64,000 bases of DNA from Chaenocephalus aceratus (Eukaryota > Chordata > Actinopteri > Perciformes > Channichthyidae), in NCBI GenBank assembly GCA_023974075.1, contig CM043792.1:13497456-13561455 (forward strand), read 5' to 3'. The notes beneath the pieces are model-generated. The model made no database searches. It was not told the origin of the DNA and saw only the letters and a list, made by a program, of their open reading frames with translations. This document shows positions 13,696 through 26,749 of the stretch, one piece after another (position 1 is the first letter of the stretch; each line of letters begins with the position of its first letter). The position numbers were made by a program, and so were the translations under genes.

Positions 13696-15641
13696 GTAAA
13701 TGTATGAAAACATTAGCATCAAAATGTACTCAAGTTCCATTTCAGAACAGTATATTTATTTATTTATATTTATGATAATTGTGATTGCACCAATGTGTTC
13801 ATCACGTCAAAGTTTGATTCTGGTAAAGGTGCAGCTTTTTTTACTATCTATACTGCTGCTGGGGAGCTTGTGAATTTCACCAAAGGATCAATAAAGTTTT
13901 ATGTTATCGGTCTTAGTTTAATCTAACCTATTAAAAATGATGATACATATTTTTTATTGTAAGTTAAAGTATAATATTTCCCTCTTAAGATGTAGGGGAG
14001 TAGAAGTATTAGCAGGAAGTGTGCTCAAGTAGGCCTACCTCAAAATTTAAAAAAGTAAATGAACTGATAGTCAATCTCTTATCTTGAAAGCTTCCATAGA
14101 GCAGCAGATAAAACGTTCAACGTTTTTATTTATTACTTTTGAACTTTGAATTTTGAGAAACATTGTGGCACACCCTGCTTTTTCAGTAAGTGTAAAATAA
14201 TGCCAGTATCCGCCTGTATTTCCAATCCGCTCTTAACATGTAATGGCTTCTCCCTTACCCCATGCTACACCCTTCCACCATGTTTTATAAAAATCCGGTC
14301 CGTAGCGTTTCCGTAATCCAGCTAACAAACAACGCAACCTGAAAAACCTCCATTGCGAGGGTAATATCTAAGAGCTGGTGCGTTAAACATTGCCTGGGTT
14401 CAGGTAATAGACTTATCCTAACGTAGTTACTTTCCTTTACGAGGCTAAACCAATAATATGAACCCTGCGGAGTTTAATTCTGTAAGTAAATGCTGTAAAC
14501 TTCATTTAGCCCATCAGTGCTTTGTTGTCGTCAAGTAGGCTACGTGGCACAATTGAGTTAGGATCACACAAAACAGCCTTACTCCCATTAAATGTAATCA
14601 ATACTCAATTACCAGTGAAGTAATTTGGGACCTCGGGGTCTTAACCCTTTCGCTTCCACCGACACTCGCTGCCCCCGCTCTTTTGATTAATGGGCCTCAA
14701 TGGATTTTCAAATAAATCTGGCAAATCAGGATAAAGAGTGGTAGAAAGTATCTTGTTTTGTGGGAGAATGAACTGGATGTAAAATGGTTATGTTGTGGTA
14801 AGTAAAACATCCCTATAAATGTAGATCTGAAACACAGGCTGATTTATGGATTATAAACAAAGTAATCAATAATTATGAGTGAATATTCCTCTAAAATAAT
14901 GTGTGTCTATGCATTGAATCGTTTTATGTTGTTTTTGGTGGCTGAGACACCTTCTGAGTTATTACAGTTTGTATAAGAAAAATATTACATAACACGGTTG
15001 TTCCTTTTCATTTTGGATGAAATCTCCAAAAATGAATACAACTTTATTTATCAAGATAGGGAGAAAACATTGAAAAAATGCTAAATGTACAACAAGGATT
15101 GTCAGGCATTAGATTAGTTTACATTTCTCTTAAACATGACAGGAACAGTTTTACATTACTTCTCTCTTCCATTTTCATTGTGACAAACTATGAACAGCTT
15201 TTAAAGTAAAAGTCAAATGAAAAAAATATTTTTTAACCATATAACACTTACTTCAATTACAAACCTGAGCTGGAAGCAACTCTAACTAAGTACAAAAAAA
15301 GGTAAGTGGTATGTTTGTAATGATACAATAAGATCAACAGTTGCAGGAGGAAAATAAGGGTAATCATTAACGATGACATTGTTTAGTGTTTGGGATTTAT
15401 AGAACAGAGAGCAAAGGTCCACGATTCAAATGTTCTAAAGGCAACTCAGTGTCCACACGTTGCAACAACTCAAACTACTTTAATGTTATCCCAATGTTTA
15501 TGACATATAGTGCATAGTAATAAAAGATTGTCAAATGACTCCTGATGGAATAAAAACATGATGGATTGTTCCTCTGATGGCTGTAGTTCTTCCCACTAAC
15601 ACATATTAAAAAATCATTGCTGATGCAGAAATGTCTTCTGT

Positions 15642-18600
15642 CTAATATTCCGGCAGGTCGACAGACAGGTTCTGCACCCGCTCCACCACGAAGAAGCAGA
15701 GCGTCCCGGTGAAGCCCAGGATGACCATCAGCAGGAGCTGCCACTTCAGCAGGATGTACCCGCTGTAGAAGAACGCCACGGCTGCAACAACAGACTGAGA
15801 GAGGATAGAAGATATAGGATGCTTCAGTTCAGCCGACAAAATCCATAGTTCATTGTACCAGTTATATAACTGAACATCATTGTTAAAGGGGCCCTATTAT
15901 GCTCATTTCACGTTCACCCTCTGTCTGAAACCAGAGCCCAGTCGGCTCTGATTGGTTAGCTGGCCGGTGCTGTGTGATTGGTCAACCACTTTGAGATGTC
16001 CCACCCCTTTGCATATCATCGCTAGCCAATAGAAGAGCGAGTGTTACGTAGTGATGTCATTATATTGTTACTGAAGTAAACAAAGGAGTCTAATGAAAGT
16101 GTTCAGGCAGGAGAGAAACTCCCTCTGAAGGGAAACTATGTTGATTTCGCTTGCAGGACTAGTTACATGCACAAAAACCCTACATAACACACTAGAGGAA
16201 AGGGAAAACCCCAAAAAGCACAATAGGGCCTCTTTAAATGCAAAAATATTAGTGCAAATCACTTTCAAGTCAAAAATAATGTCAATGTGTTGATTTAATG
16301 TGTATGTATTAGTTTCTTTTACCAAGTATTAAAATAAAAAACACACTACTTATTCAAGATCTGATTGGCTTTATCAAAACAAGGTATTTTATCAGTAGTC
16401 GAATAAATGCAAAACTTCGGTGGGCCATCATAAAAGCAAGAAATTACTATTTTAATTCCCCCCCTTTTGGATCTGTGTTTTTTAGAAAATGGCGGTTTTA
16501 CAGAGCAGATTTGTATGCACTAAGAGTACAAAACTGCATTTTAATTGGAGTTAATTTCACATTCAATTCCTATGGTGTATTTCTTGTTAGAGACCAATTT
16601 CGCAGCAAAGACAAAGGGAGGATTAGGAGGTGTGTGAAAGGTCTTGTTCTTTCCCTTTGTAATAGGACTCCAGGTGAATTCAATTCAAAACCTTTATTAT
16701 TTAATGTGTTTCATACTTAACAAAAACAACACTTGGAATCCTGGGAATTGGCGACTCGGGATTACCTGGATGAATTTGAAGATGGCAAAAGCAGGCGCGC
16801 TCTGCTCAGCATAAACACATCCTAATATGCTGTAGAGCTGCGTGTTGAAACAACTGTCCCCGAGTCCGAGCAGGAAGCTGCACAGCAGGGCGATGGACAC
16901 GCTGAGAGAGAAATATAGTTCTGATTAAAGATTGCTGAAGAGGATTGTAACTGGCCTTCCTGGCGTTCATTCTTCTTTATTGTTAAAGCGTTAGTTAGGG
17001 ATTGTTTGAAGAGAGCTTGAAAAGGCTGTGTATTCACAGTGAATTAGCTACAGTAAATGGTAGCTAATCAAATAAAAGAGCAAGCAGCTATGTGACCTTG
17101 GTTAGTTCAAATGTAAAAGTTGCATAATAAAACAGAGGAACTGACTTATTGAAGCCTTGCTAGATTCAAGATTCAAGGCTTGTATTGGGCATGTGTATAT
17201 AGCTACAGCGTAGTTATGTCAATGACAATCTTAGATCAGCAACTTTGTGAATTGTGAGGTCAAATGAATGTTCTTTTCTAAGAGTCTGGTCGTTTTGATA
17301 ACTGCTTAAGTTTTTCTGTCAGAAGGGCTGCATGACTTTAAGGTAAAGCAGTGAAAATATATTAATACATGAAGTAAACTGAAATGGTTGTCTCTTAGTT
17401 GGCTAAAACACATTTTACTTCTTCTCCCTTCCACAGCAGCACATTGCTTTGCTTCCTTGTTAATACTTGTTTGTGTTTTTTCCGATGTTCTACTCTAGGT
17501 ATACACTGACTATGGATAAGCACCTATAAAACCCCACTTCAAACAATCCAAAACTGTGTGGGGGAGACACTTACTTTGGAGCTAAATATGGTTTACTTTG
17601 AGAGCTGGTATAAAAGACGACAGGGGCGTCATCTGGGATGTTGAGGAAGATTAAATAGAAGGCAACAAAATGGACGAGCATTCCCAGAAACACCACAGGG
17701 TCCGTCTGAAAGCGATTGTTCTTACACAACAATCCAAACAAGCCTCCACCTGACGAGAGGGAACACATGAATGAACTCAAGACACTGTGAGTGACTTTTG
17801 TAATCACTGAAAGAGCTGCGGTAATGTTAACTTACCCACAATTTCTCCAATGCCTACCACAATCCCAGAGATCCCAATCAGCCTTTTGCGGATTCCCCAA
17901 ATTGTGCAGTCGCTCCGATACACGTCCTACACCCCGCTGTAGAATGATAGCTCCAGGCCTGCGGAAGAAGACACACCACGCTGTAGCCGCGAGCCTTCAC
18001 TGGAGGTTTGATACTTAATGCTAATACTTAGCGCATTTATCATGAAGCTTACCGCTGTATGCCATGCAGGGACTCAGGAGCAGAATAGTTTTAGTCTTCA
18101 GAAGTTGCAGCATGGTTCCTGAGCAGGGAGAGACACAATACACTGATTTGAATTGCTAATAACATGATATACCTTTTTTATGCATGGATTGAGAGGAAAC
18201 GCAGACGGTAAGGCGCCGTTACCCTCTGAGAATGTGCGTTTAAACACAGATAAAAGGAAATACTCCGTCTCAATAGGCCAAAAAGCCGCATCTTAATGCA
18301 AGTTGAAAAACACCCAAGGGAGAATTTCAACCGGCTGTTAGGTAAATCCCGATTGTTTAAAAGAAGAAATCCCACTGGGTTTGTTTTTATTTTATACAGG
18401 CCCGGATGCCCTCGCTTGACATGAATCAGTGTGCATCTTGGATAAGCCTGATACCTGAGGTAGATGTTCTACATGGTCTATGGACTACACGCACACAAGA
18501 TACAGGCAGGACAAAGAGCAATCTGATCATCCAAAAACTTGAGGCTGCACTGAAGGCGGGAGCAAGTGCTGCGCAGTTTAAAGTTGACAAACAGAGATAG

Positions 18601-21600
18601 AATCTGAAACGAGGCAGTTTGTGTGTACGCTCTTGTAATGCTAGAAGATTTGTTATCCTTGACGAAATAAGTTTTCACTTGAAAGGAAAACCAAAGTGCC
18701 TGCTAGTTCAGAACATGAGTGGTAAAGTGTGTAAAGCTAGAGGCTGCCTGCAGTGAGTGAGAGACGGAAAATAACAAGTATTTCTGTTAGCTATTGAGGG
18801 GTTTTTCTGTGAAATGTTGGAATATATGGAATAATTGCAATATCTCTTCCTTTGCATGTTTAGCCATGAAATACTATGTTGAAATACAATATGTCAACAA
18901 TATTCTTTATGGGACATTCAAGGTTCCCAGGTGATGAAGACTTAAAGAGGCCCTATTATGCTTTGTTGGGTTTCCATTTCCTGTAGTGTGTTCTATAGGT
19001 TTGTGTGCATGTAAATGGTCTGCAAAGGCTCAAATCCCAAAGATCCCTCCAGAGGGACTTTCTCTCCCACATACAGGCAGTATGAGAATATAAAGCACTT
19101 TTTATAAATGAAAGCATGTAAACATTTCATAGTAGAGGCACAAAATACAAATATAAATGTGAACATTTGCATAATGTCCTCAAGTGGAAAATAAGGTGGA
19201 CACTACAATTGATCACTAATCCAACACAATACATATGGAATGAGCATTAGGAATATTTGGGACTTTTTACTACATTTAGTTGATTCTGCATCCAAATAAA
19301 CGCTAGTTTATATAAATAATATAACCTACTGAATTCCAATTTGGCATCCTCCACGGCAGAGTTGGCTCTTTGCTTATACCTAAAAAACAAAAAAAACATT
19401 TTAACTTTGACAAAGCTGAATTTAATCCAAAAAGAATCCTAAATTAAAACATTTAATTAAATGAAACACACTTTTTGCATAATGATCTAAAATAATCCTG
19501 TAAAGTCCAAATGAGTGCTAAAAGAAATGAGGCACACACACACACACACACACTCACACTCTGCTAATAATCAAATACCTGCATCCAAAAATTTATATCT
19601 GTAACTGTTTTTGAGCGCAAACTGCTTATAAGGCAGACACAAGCATGCTTATAGGACACGTTTTTTTACAAATAAGCGCAAACTAGATTTCTATCCACTA
19701 ACCTTGGTGTAAAATTTTGCAAAAGCACATTTTCTAAATTGTCCTACACAAACCCTTGCATTTGGGCTTCTTTTGGCCATTAACTTCCACGTGACTTTAA
19801 GTCTCCAGCTACATATTTCACTTATTTCACCCGTATTTTGAGTCGAACCTTCAAGCCATAAATATTTAAATATTCTTGAGGGCTGTGCCTGGAGAATCTG
19901 TACTCTCTCAAACAGGAAGTATCCGTCCTGCTGCCCCACATCTGCCTGATTGCACCCCACTCGTATAAAGTGCAATGATTAGGCTTTGCTCTGTCAAAAT
20001 TGCAATGATGTGCAGGAAACCGCTCGGTCCATTGGCTGTGGAAGGACAAGGGTGATTTAAAACTCCTGCAGAACTGCATTTGAAAGTCATGAAGAAAACA
20101 CTTGCCAAATTCAACGCGGGTATTTTAAAAAATATCATTTTAAGGTGGATAATTATAGTTACACATGGACAACTGAACGAAAGGTGAATTCACTTCTTTG
20201 TATTTTTACATGTTGTATAAAACACAGTGGACTATTATTCATCACTTGAGGTTTGTACCCTTTTGTCCCTTTTGCACGAGTGGTACTGACATTTTTATTG
20301 AGTGATTTGGACCAGAGAGAAAAAGGTGTTATCATCTAAAGGATATTCATTTACATAGTGCGGGTGAGAGCAGCGACTGGCTTCCTCTTCAGAGAGCAGC
20401 TCCTCCGCGTGATGGCTCTTCCTCAGCAGCAGGAAGCTGAGTGTGCCGAGCACCGAGGTGACCAGCAGGGACACAAAGATGTTCTTCTGCTGCTGTCTGG
20501 GAGAGGAAGATTAAAACAAAGCGCTTAATTAAAACACACAAGATATATTCATATATAATCCTCTTGGTATTTGCTTCCATCACCATGCTAAATATTACTA
20601 TTATAGTCACAGACAGGACTTACTCAAGTTCTACCTAATATCTCTGTTTTCCCATTCCAGTCAAAATAAATGTAGAGATTGCCAAACAGCATGCTGTAAA
20701 TAAGATCAAATATGTACATGAGTAAATAACAGACGTCGAAGAAGTAGCACAAAAAGTTGTAATTCTGCCTTTTGATGCATCTTTGGAGGTTGAGGGATGA
20801 AACCCTATTAATGGTCACACATACAGTACATGCACACAGCACACCACAGTGACATTTGACCTCTGCATTTAACCCATCCTAGTACTATGAGCAGAGGGCA
20901 GCTATTGCAGCTCCCGGGAAAACATGTCAAACTATTTGGGTAAATCGACAAACAACTCCACCTCAAGGTCAATGTTTAGCTGTTCTGAAGCTTTCAACTG
21001 TAATACATGATCATTATCAGCAGACAGAATTTGCTCCGCAACATGGAATTATAGATTTAGATTTTAGATTTAGCACTTTAAAGGGGCCCTATTACGCTAA
21101 TTTTCAGGTTCATATTTGTTTTAGTGTGTCTACTCTGACATGTCTCCATGCTTTGCTGTTCAAAAAGCTCTTTATTTTTCACCCTCTGTCTGAAACCAGA
21201 GCCCAGTCTGCTCTGATTGGTTAGCTGGCCGGCTCTGTTGTGATTGGTCAACAGCTTAGAGATGTCCAGCCCCTTCGCCTATCATGTACAATGTGTTAGC
21301 CAATAGAAGCGTGAGTGTTACATATGATGTCATTATGTTACGGAGTAAACAAAGGAGTCCAATGAAGGTGTTTCAGGCAGGGGGGGAGTGGGAGAGAAAC
21401 TCCCTCTGGCATGAACTTTCGGATTTCAGCCTTTGCAGACCATTTACATTCACCAAAAGCTATATTACGCACTTCAGAAAAGGGAAACCCCAAAATGCAT
21501 AACAGGGCCTCTTTAGGGCTGAAGATCATGTGATACGTTGGAATATCCAGCTGCTACAATGACTACAGCTAAAGAATTACACACAAAAAAACATTTGGAA

Positions 21601-24600
21601 AGTAATGCCCTGTGCAATTTGTTGTGAATCAAACCCTCTAGTGTAAGAGTACGTGTTGACCTTTAATTAAAGTATTTGCATTAAGACAGTCAGTTTAATT
21701 AAAAGATACACAGGCTTATATCGTATATTCTGAATTGTTATTTGAGAAAGCATGCATGCAGAAAAGCCAACAAGGAGAACTGAAACTCTTTTTCAGTTTC
21801 CGTTTTTCTAGTATGCTTCTGCAGTTTTTTTTTTTTACAGCATTTTTTAATTACATAACACTTTGACAAAAAATATGGAGATGAGCAATTAGTGTTTCCC
21901 AAAGCCTCTGCAAGCTATAGCAGGAGTGTTTCATTATAACATAGCAGTAAGTGCATTCTACAAGCAGTGAGAAAGTGATTCATGAGTTTACTGTGGCAGA
22001 GGTCATCACTGCAGAGCCAGATTAGCAGGGCCCTCCTGTGAGCTTTGGAGCAGGTGACAGCCAATGTCATTATTAGACTAATTCAATTTGCATATTTAAA
22101 CAAATACATGTTAGCTGGTCAAGCCAGTGTACAAGAGCAGTGGGCTGAATACAAGAGATGAACAGGCCAACACGAACCTGCAGAACTCTGTTGAAAGAGC
22201 TTTGGGTGTTTTCACATTTTGCAAAAACAAATGACTCACTGACAGATCAGCCAATTTTTAGCATGATTCTTTTTGTGTATATGTATTTAAAAATTGGGCA
22301 TACAGTAATAACCTGTCGGGCTACAAAAACAGGCCTGACAGTATTTTGGCTGCTGCAGTGTAACTCGTCTTTATCAAATGGAATAGTTGCATTAAAGAAA
22401 AATGGGGGGGAAATCAAGGTGTTATGTAATGATGATGATGGAAGAAATAACAATGCTAGCTATTGTATTTGCTACTACTGGGTTGGTTTAGGAAGCAAAT
22501 AAGCAGGAGGATTTTTAGATTCACAAATACAAAAATGAATATTTATTTCCCTAAAGGATGTGGTCAACTGTTTTTAAGAGATTCACATAGTGTTATCTAA
22601 ATATTAAAGGGGCTCTATTATCCTTTTGGGGGTTTTCCCTTCACTGTAGTTTGTTGTAGGTTCTAGTGCATGTAAATGGTCTCCAAAGGCTAAAATCCCC
22701 AAGTTTCTCTTCGACACACTTCCCCCCTGCCTAAAACGCTTCCAATGTAGTCCTTTGTTTACTTCTTTAACCTAGTGACATCACTATGTAAGAGGTTGAG
22801 GAATCACAACAGAGCAGGCCAGCTAACCAATTAACACAAAAGAAAGACCTTTTTGAACATTAAAGCATGAAAACATGTCACAGTAGAGCAGAGGACAATG
22901 CTGGTAGATCATAAAAAAAAATCCAGCTCCATTAAAATAGACAAAACAGGTTTTGATCCCTCCTCCCTTGGCCTCCCTGCCACTTAATTCAGGAGTTTAC
23001 TTGATTGACAGAAAAAGCGACCTATCGATTTCCAGTCTGTTAACCCAGAATGCAAAGCGATACAAAATCAGTCAAGTGCCGGGAAAACTCAAATTAAGTT
23101 AAAGAGACAAACAAGAGACAAACAACAAATGAGTGCGGGACCGAGCAAGAAGCTAAAGACATACCACTTCCACCCAGAATGGGAGGAAGAATATTTGTTT
23201 GTGATGTCACATTCAAAGGTTATTTGCCTTATTTGTAAAGCAAGCGTCGCTCTGCCAAAGAAAGGTAACGTGGAGAGAGGCATTATCGGAGTGTTCACAA
23301 GGCACAAAGCAGCGACTTCCCTCCGAGTAGCGAGTTTAGAAAGAGAAAGGTCATGCATTATTGCTACAAAAACATTATCTCGCAGTCTTAGTGTCGCCAA
23401 CTCGTTTCTAACATGCAAAAAGACAAACAAATGCGTCTATGGTCGGTGTATTTTCGACCTTTCCAATCCAGACGAGATCTCTCTCTCCCGTCTGTGTGCG
23501 AGGGGGGGCGGGGCAGTTTACACACACGCAGCTGCTACATGCAGCAACACGGAGGAGATGGCGGAGAGAAGCGCTCCAAGGTGTGGTTAAATGTTACCCG
23601 TCTCGAGGTGGACAATGCTCCTTGCCAAGGGTGTTTAGCATGTGAGGGCGGTAACACGAGCAATTTGTCTAAACATTTAGCAAAAATGCACCACATTCAG
23701 ACGGAGGAATGCACCGGGTTCGACTGTCTTTCTAGTAGCTCTGTAGCTCCATCCACGAGTAACTTTTCCACGTCAGGTGTTATGTATGCTAGCAGCAACA
23801 CACGGAGTTATCTCAATTATACAAACATGGGTTTATGATTAGAGGTAACAGAGTTATTTATTTTGTTAAAGTTTCAGCTATTCTGTTTACAGTTCTGTCA
23901 TCAGATTATTTAATACGATTTGTTAAAACATTGTTGTTTCTTTTGATGTGAAATATTATTTATTTTATTTAAATAAAAAGAAATGTTAGTTTTGTTCACA
24001 ATTTGTTAAGTTAATTTAATAATATATGTATTTTTGAATCAAGTATTCATCTTTATTGTCTTCATTGTTAGTTTCCACATGCCTAAAACAACCTCAAGCT
24101 AAATCTAAAAGTTGATGGCTAAATAAGAGCGTTTGAGAAATTGTGCAAGGCATACAGTAATAGTCCGAATAATAGTCGATTAATCGTTTCATTAATCGAT
24201 AGATTAATCGATTATCAAATTAGTCGTTTGTTGCAGCCCTATTGTAGTTATCCCATGTATAAATAAAACGTGTTATTCAGCAACCCTTGCAATTTGGGAT
24301 TTTATTTTTGGTTGGTAGACCTCGGTGAGCTGGTCATTTCAAAAGTAGCTCACCAGCCAAACAGTGTGGGCACCCCTGCAGTAGAGGCACAACATACACA
24401 TATGAACATGAAAACGAGCATAACAGGGCCCCTTGAAAACATATCGTGTGTACCAGTGGATAGAGTGAAAGACTGGAGTGTATCTGTGTCAGTATCTGCG
24501 TACCTGCACTGTAGGAGAGCCCAAAACACTCCTGTGTTCCTGTTGATGGTGGAGGCCTCGGAGTTCTCCACCAGGAAGTGTCCTTGAGCCGTCCACAGCA

Positions 24601-26749
24601 CTTTAGGAAAGAGAGTGAGAGAGGTCATGAGAGGGAAAAATGTAACCAGTCAGTTAATTGCCCACCCGATGTGACAAATGATCTTTCTGTGTTGGGTAAG
24701 TAATGCCTCACAGTAGCCCTGGGACATGAATCATGATACAAATTCATCGCACTGCAATGATTTGAGGCTGCATTAGAAACAGCCCTGAATCATTTTTCTT
24801 CATTTTTCCAGTAAATGCTCAGCAGAGGGCTGCTTTCTCTGCATTTTCATTCATATCTGCGAGCAAGCTCCAAGTGCTGCATAATATTTACAAAAACAGC
24901 TCCTAACCCATTTAAGGTTCTAATTTGGGAAAGACTGTTTATGCGCGTCTACCCGTCCCAGGCCTGATAATCCCTGTATGCATGATCAAACACTATTGAA
25001 ACACAGAAAATAAGATTGAATAGGCTGAAAACCAACAGGAACAAAGTTGTACTATTGATGTTTACATATTTGTACTTGGGATCTGATCCTATGTGCCCAG
25101 AACAAAAAAATGGTAAACCTGAATTCTTAAAAAATAACTTTCAACGCGATTTCAGCGTTCAAATAACCTGAAAGATAAAGCTAACACAATTTGACTTATT
25201 TTTTCATTTCTTTGTCTTATATGTTTGTCTATGGATTTCACCTCAGCTCTGTGGAGTAGTAATGAAAATGTTTCACTATTTCCTGGCGTTTTATAGACAA
25301 AATGATGAATTAAAACAATAATCATCAATGGAATGAATAACTAAAATCCAAAAGACAAACATCCAGGCACACTGGTATATTAGAGTAAAAGAGACAGATA
25401 TTAACCCATATTAATTGATCTTTCTTGCCATTATAAGCCAGGTTTCAATTGTGCATTGTAAGTTATGGAATAATTAAAAATAGACAAATCTCTTTGTCTT
25501 AACGGAATTTCTATAATTTTCTTTTAACGTTTGCTAATCAGCATTTTAAGTTATAAACTGAATGCTGCTGCAAACATTAAAAAAGTTACAGTCATATGTT
25601 CAACATCATTTCCTATCTGGTAGGGGAACTTACTGGCTGCTCCTATGCCGATCAGCACGGAGGTCAGGTAGAAGGACCATGTTGAAGGGATGATGAACAC
25701 AGCAATGTACCCACTGCACAGAAAGCATGCAGAACAGCAATGAGCAGCATGTTTCAGTATCTTTGCAACATCCTGTATAATTACAATAACAATGTTTACC
25801 TGTAAAGTAGGCCACTCAGAAACATAGTACATTTTGGTCCAATTACAGCAACAACTGTTGGTGCAAGTAAATTGGCGAACGAAAAGACTCCATAGATGAT
25901 TCCAAGACTGCGGGGAGGCAAAGATAGTTATTATTTACAATGTGCTTGTTTATGAAAATGTGTTTATTCCATTTGTTTTAATTATGTTTCCATGCTAAAT
26001 GTACAATACATAAAGACATCTATGTTACACAAGACTTAAAGCAGTGCTTTTCCATGATTTTTTGTGGTGAATCTCAGTTTTACACATCTGTCGTCGTTAA
26101 TGACACTAATCGATTAGTCGATAAAGAGAATGTGCCTACCTGTGGTACCCACTCCCAGTGAAAGTGTTGTTCTGCAGGCTTTTCACTACAGTTTGCTAAA
26201 AAATAAAAATAAAATGAAAACATTCAAATTAAACATTAAAACACGGGTTAGATTGGGCAAAATAGGTCATGATTTTGTCATTAAGTCACCCATCCGGTTT
26301 GATCATTTCACTGACCATTGAAGGAAATTAGAAACACGAGTTGCGCATGACAAACAGCTTTTGCACCGTAATGCGCATTATTAGATTGCCCTTGTAATAA
26401 AAAAAATGTACCACCAAAAACAAATGCATAAATGTGATGTTTGTATTTTAACTCTTTGTAAAAAAAAAATCCAAACAACAATAGAATAGATTTGTTTCCG
26501 TATGCTGCAATACTTTTGTTAAATTAAGTTATCTTCAAGTTTTGTATACTGGAAGGACAGGGTTTGCTGCAGGGTTTTGTGAAAAGTAGATGCAACTTAC
26601 AATATAAAAAAAGCAGGTGTAGATGTGTAGTAGAAACTCAGTAATAAAGTTTTACTTACTTCAACATTCCCACAGGTGGTGAAGGCTGTAAAAATGAACA
26701 GAAATCCCAACCCCAGAATCACAACGTTGAAAGTCCTCCTGTCTGCCAT
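15642..26749 (-). CDS. mfsd11: UNC93-like major facilitator protein MFSD11
   Basis: Thirteen exons: 26749-26660, 26195-26140, 25907-25800, 25713-25634, 24600-24504, 20693-20635, 20496-20355, 19372-19330, 18118-18053, 17958-17836, 17749-17575, 16901-16766 and 15794-15642. They total 1328 bases, or 1332 (443 residues) once four missing bases are allowed for; human MFSD11 has 449. The N-terminus MADRRTFNVVILG starts a hydrophobic first membrane segment. Conserved blocks include FGNLYIYFDW, LVHFVAFYLIFLNIP and CSFLLGLGDSCFNTQ. The family is an orphan 12-helix multipass membrane protein related to UNC93. Oddities: a base is missing near 20481, two near 17926 (creating an in-frame TAG) and one near 17885. 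I read these as sequence errors, though a recent pseudogene is not excluded. Its 5' end faces ubfd1. Confidence 0.9.
15883..16237 (+). mobile_element. TIR element (MITE), family B
   Basis: The left end is ttaaaggggccctattatgc and the right end is gcacaatagggcctctttaa, an imperfect inverted repeat with TTAA at both extremes. Internal sequence such as 'accagagcccagtc' and 'ctctgattggttagctgg' recurs at 21078-21515 and, inverted, at 32613-33063. It carries no transposase. It lies in the last mfsd11 intron. Confidence 0.85.
18942..19175 (+). mobile_element. TIR element (MITE), family B, right end lost
   Basis: It begins ttaaagaggccctattatgc and continues through the family-B segment 'gcatgtaaatggtctgcaaagg'. 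After 'gaacatttgcataat' similarity stops before the terminal repeat. It lies in an mfsd11 intron. Confidence 0.7.
20815..20925. repeat. Fragment of a dispersed teleost repeat
   Basis: The text 'tctgcatttaacccatcc' followed by 'gagggcagct' resembles a dispersed repeat common in fish genomes. The assignment is from memory of the consensus only. It has no coding capacity. Confidence 0.35.
21078..21515 (+). mobile_element. TIR element (MITE), family B
   Basis: The left end is ttaaaggggccctattacgc and the right end is gcataacagggcctcttta. The interior shares long blocks with 15883-16237, including the 'gattggttagctggccgg' segment. It lies in the 3.8-kb mfsd11 intron between exons 24600-24504 and 20693-20635. 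Confidence 0.85.
22604..24436 (+). mobile_element. TIR element (MITE), family B, split by a 1.49-kb insertion
   Basis: The left half, 22604-22888, starts ttaaaggggctctattatcc. The right half, 24387-24436, ends cataacagggccccttgaa. Joining the halves at the duplicated octamer CAGTAGAG gives a continuous family-B sequence, as seen around 33010 in an intact copy. The intervening 22889-24378 is a separate hAT insertion. Confidence 0.85.
22889..24378 (+). mobile_element. hAT transposon remnant inserted in a MITE, 8-bp TSD
   Basis: It is bounded by an exact 8-bp duplication, CAGTAGAG, at 22881-22888 and 24379-24386. The termini are CAGAGG... and ...CACCCCTG, a hAT-like CAG/CTG end. Two broken coding remnants lie inside. 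At 23129-23283 is a hAT-type N-terminus with a CxxC half finger (ICLIC). At about 23570-23740 is a BED-type finger (CQGC...HLAKMH, spaced like zinc-finger BED proteins). The inner 3' part, 24160-24236, has TCGATTAATCG palindromes and ends gttgcagccct, the usual end of another hAT family. A second hAT element therefore probably inserted into the first. No intact transposase remains. Confidence 0.75.

Larger units (their letters stand above)
12832..14045 (+). mobile_element. Degenerate hAT-like element, split by a family-A MITE
   Basis: The left end, cagaggtgg(a), and the 'aagtattta...ttacttaaa' segment match the start of the well-bounded hAT element at 58581-59142. After the MITE, the sequence resumes with 'aaatgtactcaagttcc' and ends near 14045 with 'gtgctcaagtagg'. 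This is an older copy that was later interrupted. The right boundary is approximate and no target-site duplication was confirmed. Confidence 0.5.
11726..15641. other. Spacer between convergent kdm8 and mfsd11, mostly repeats
   Basis: No coding exon is recognised. A hAT-type element with a nested TIR element occupies about 12832-14045 (described separately). The remainder is AT-rich, with no frame resembling a protein. The 3' untranslated regions of both flanking genes must lie at its edges: the kdm8 AATAAA is at 11720, and no convincing mfsd11 signal was pinned down. Confidence 0.5.

Noticed and set aside
23129..23838. The zinc-finger frames considered as a host ZBED-like gene
   Set aside because: They lie inside a TSD-bounded hAT insertion, are truncated and frameshifted relative to each other, and lack a catalytic domain.
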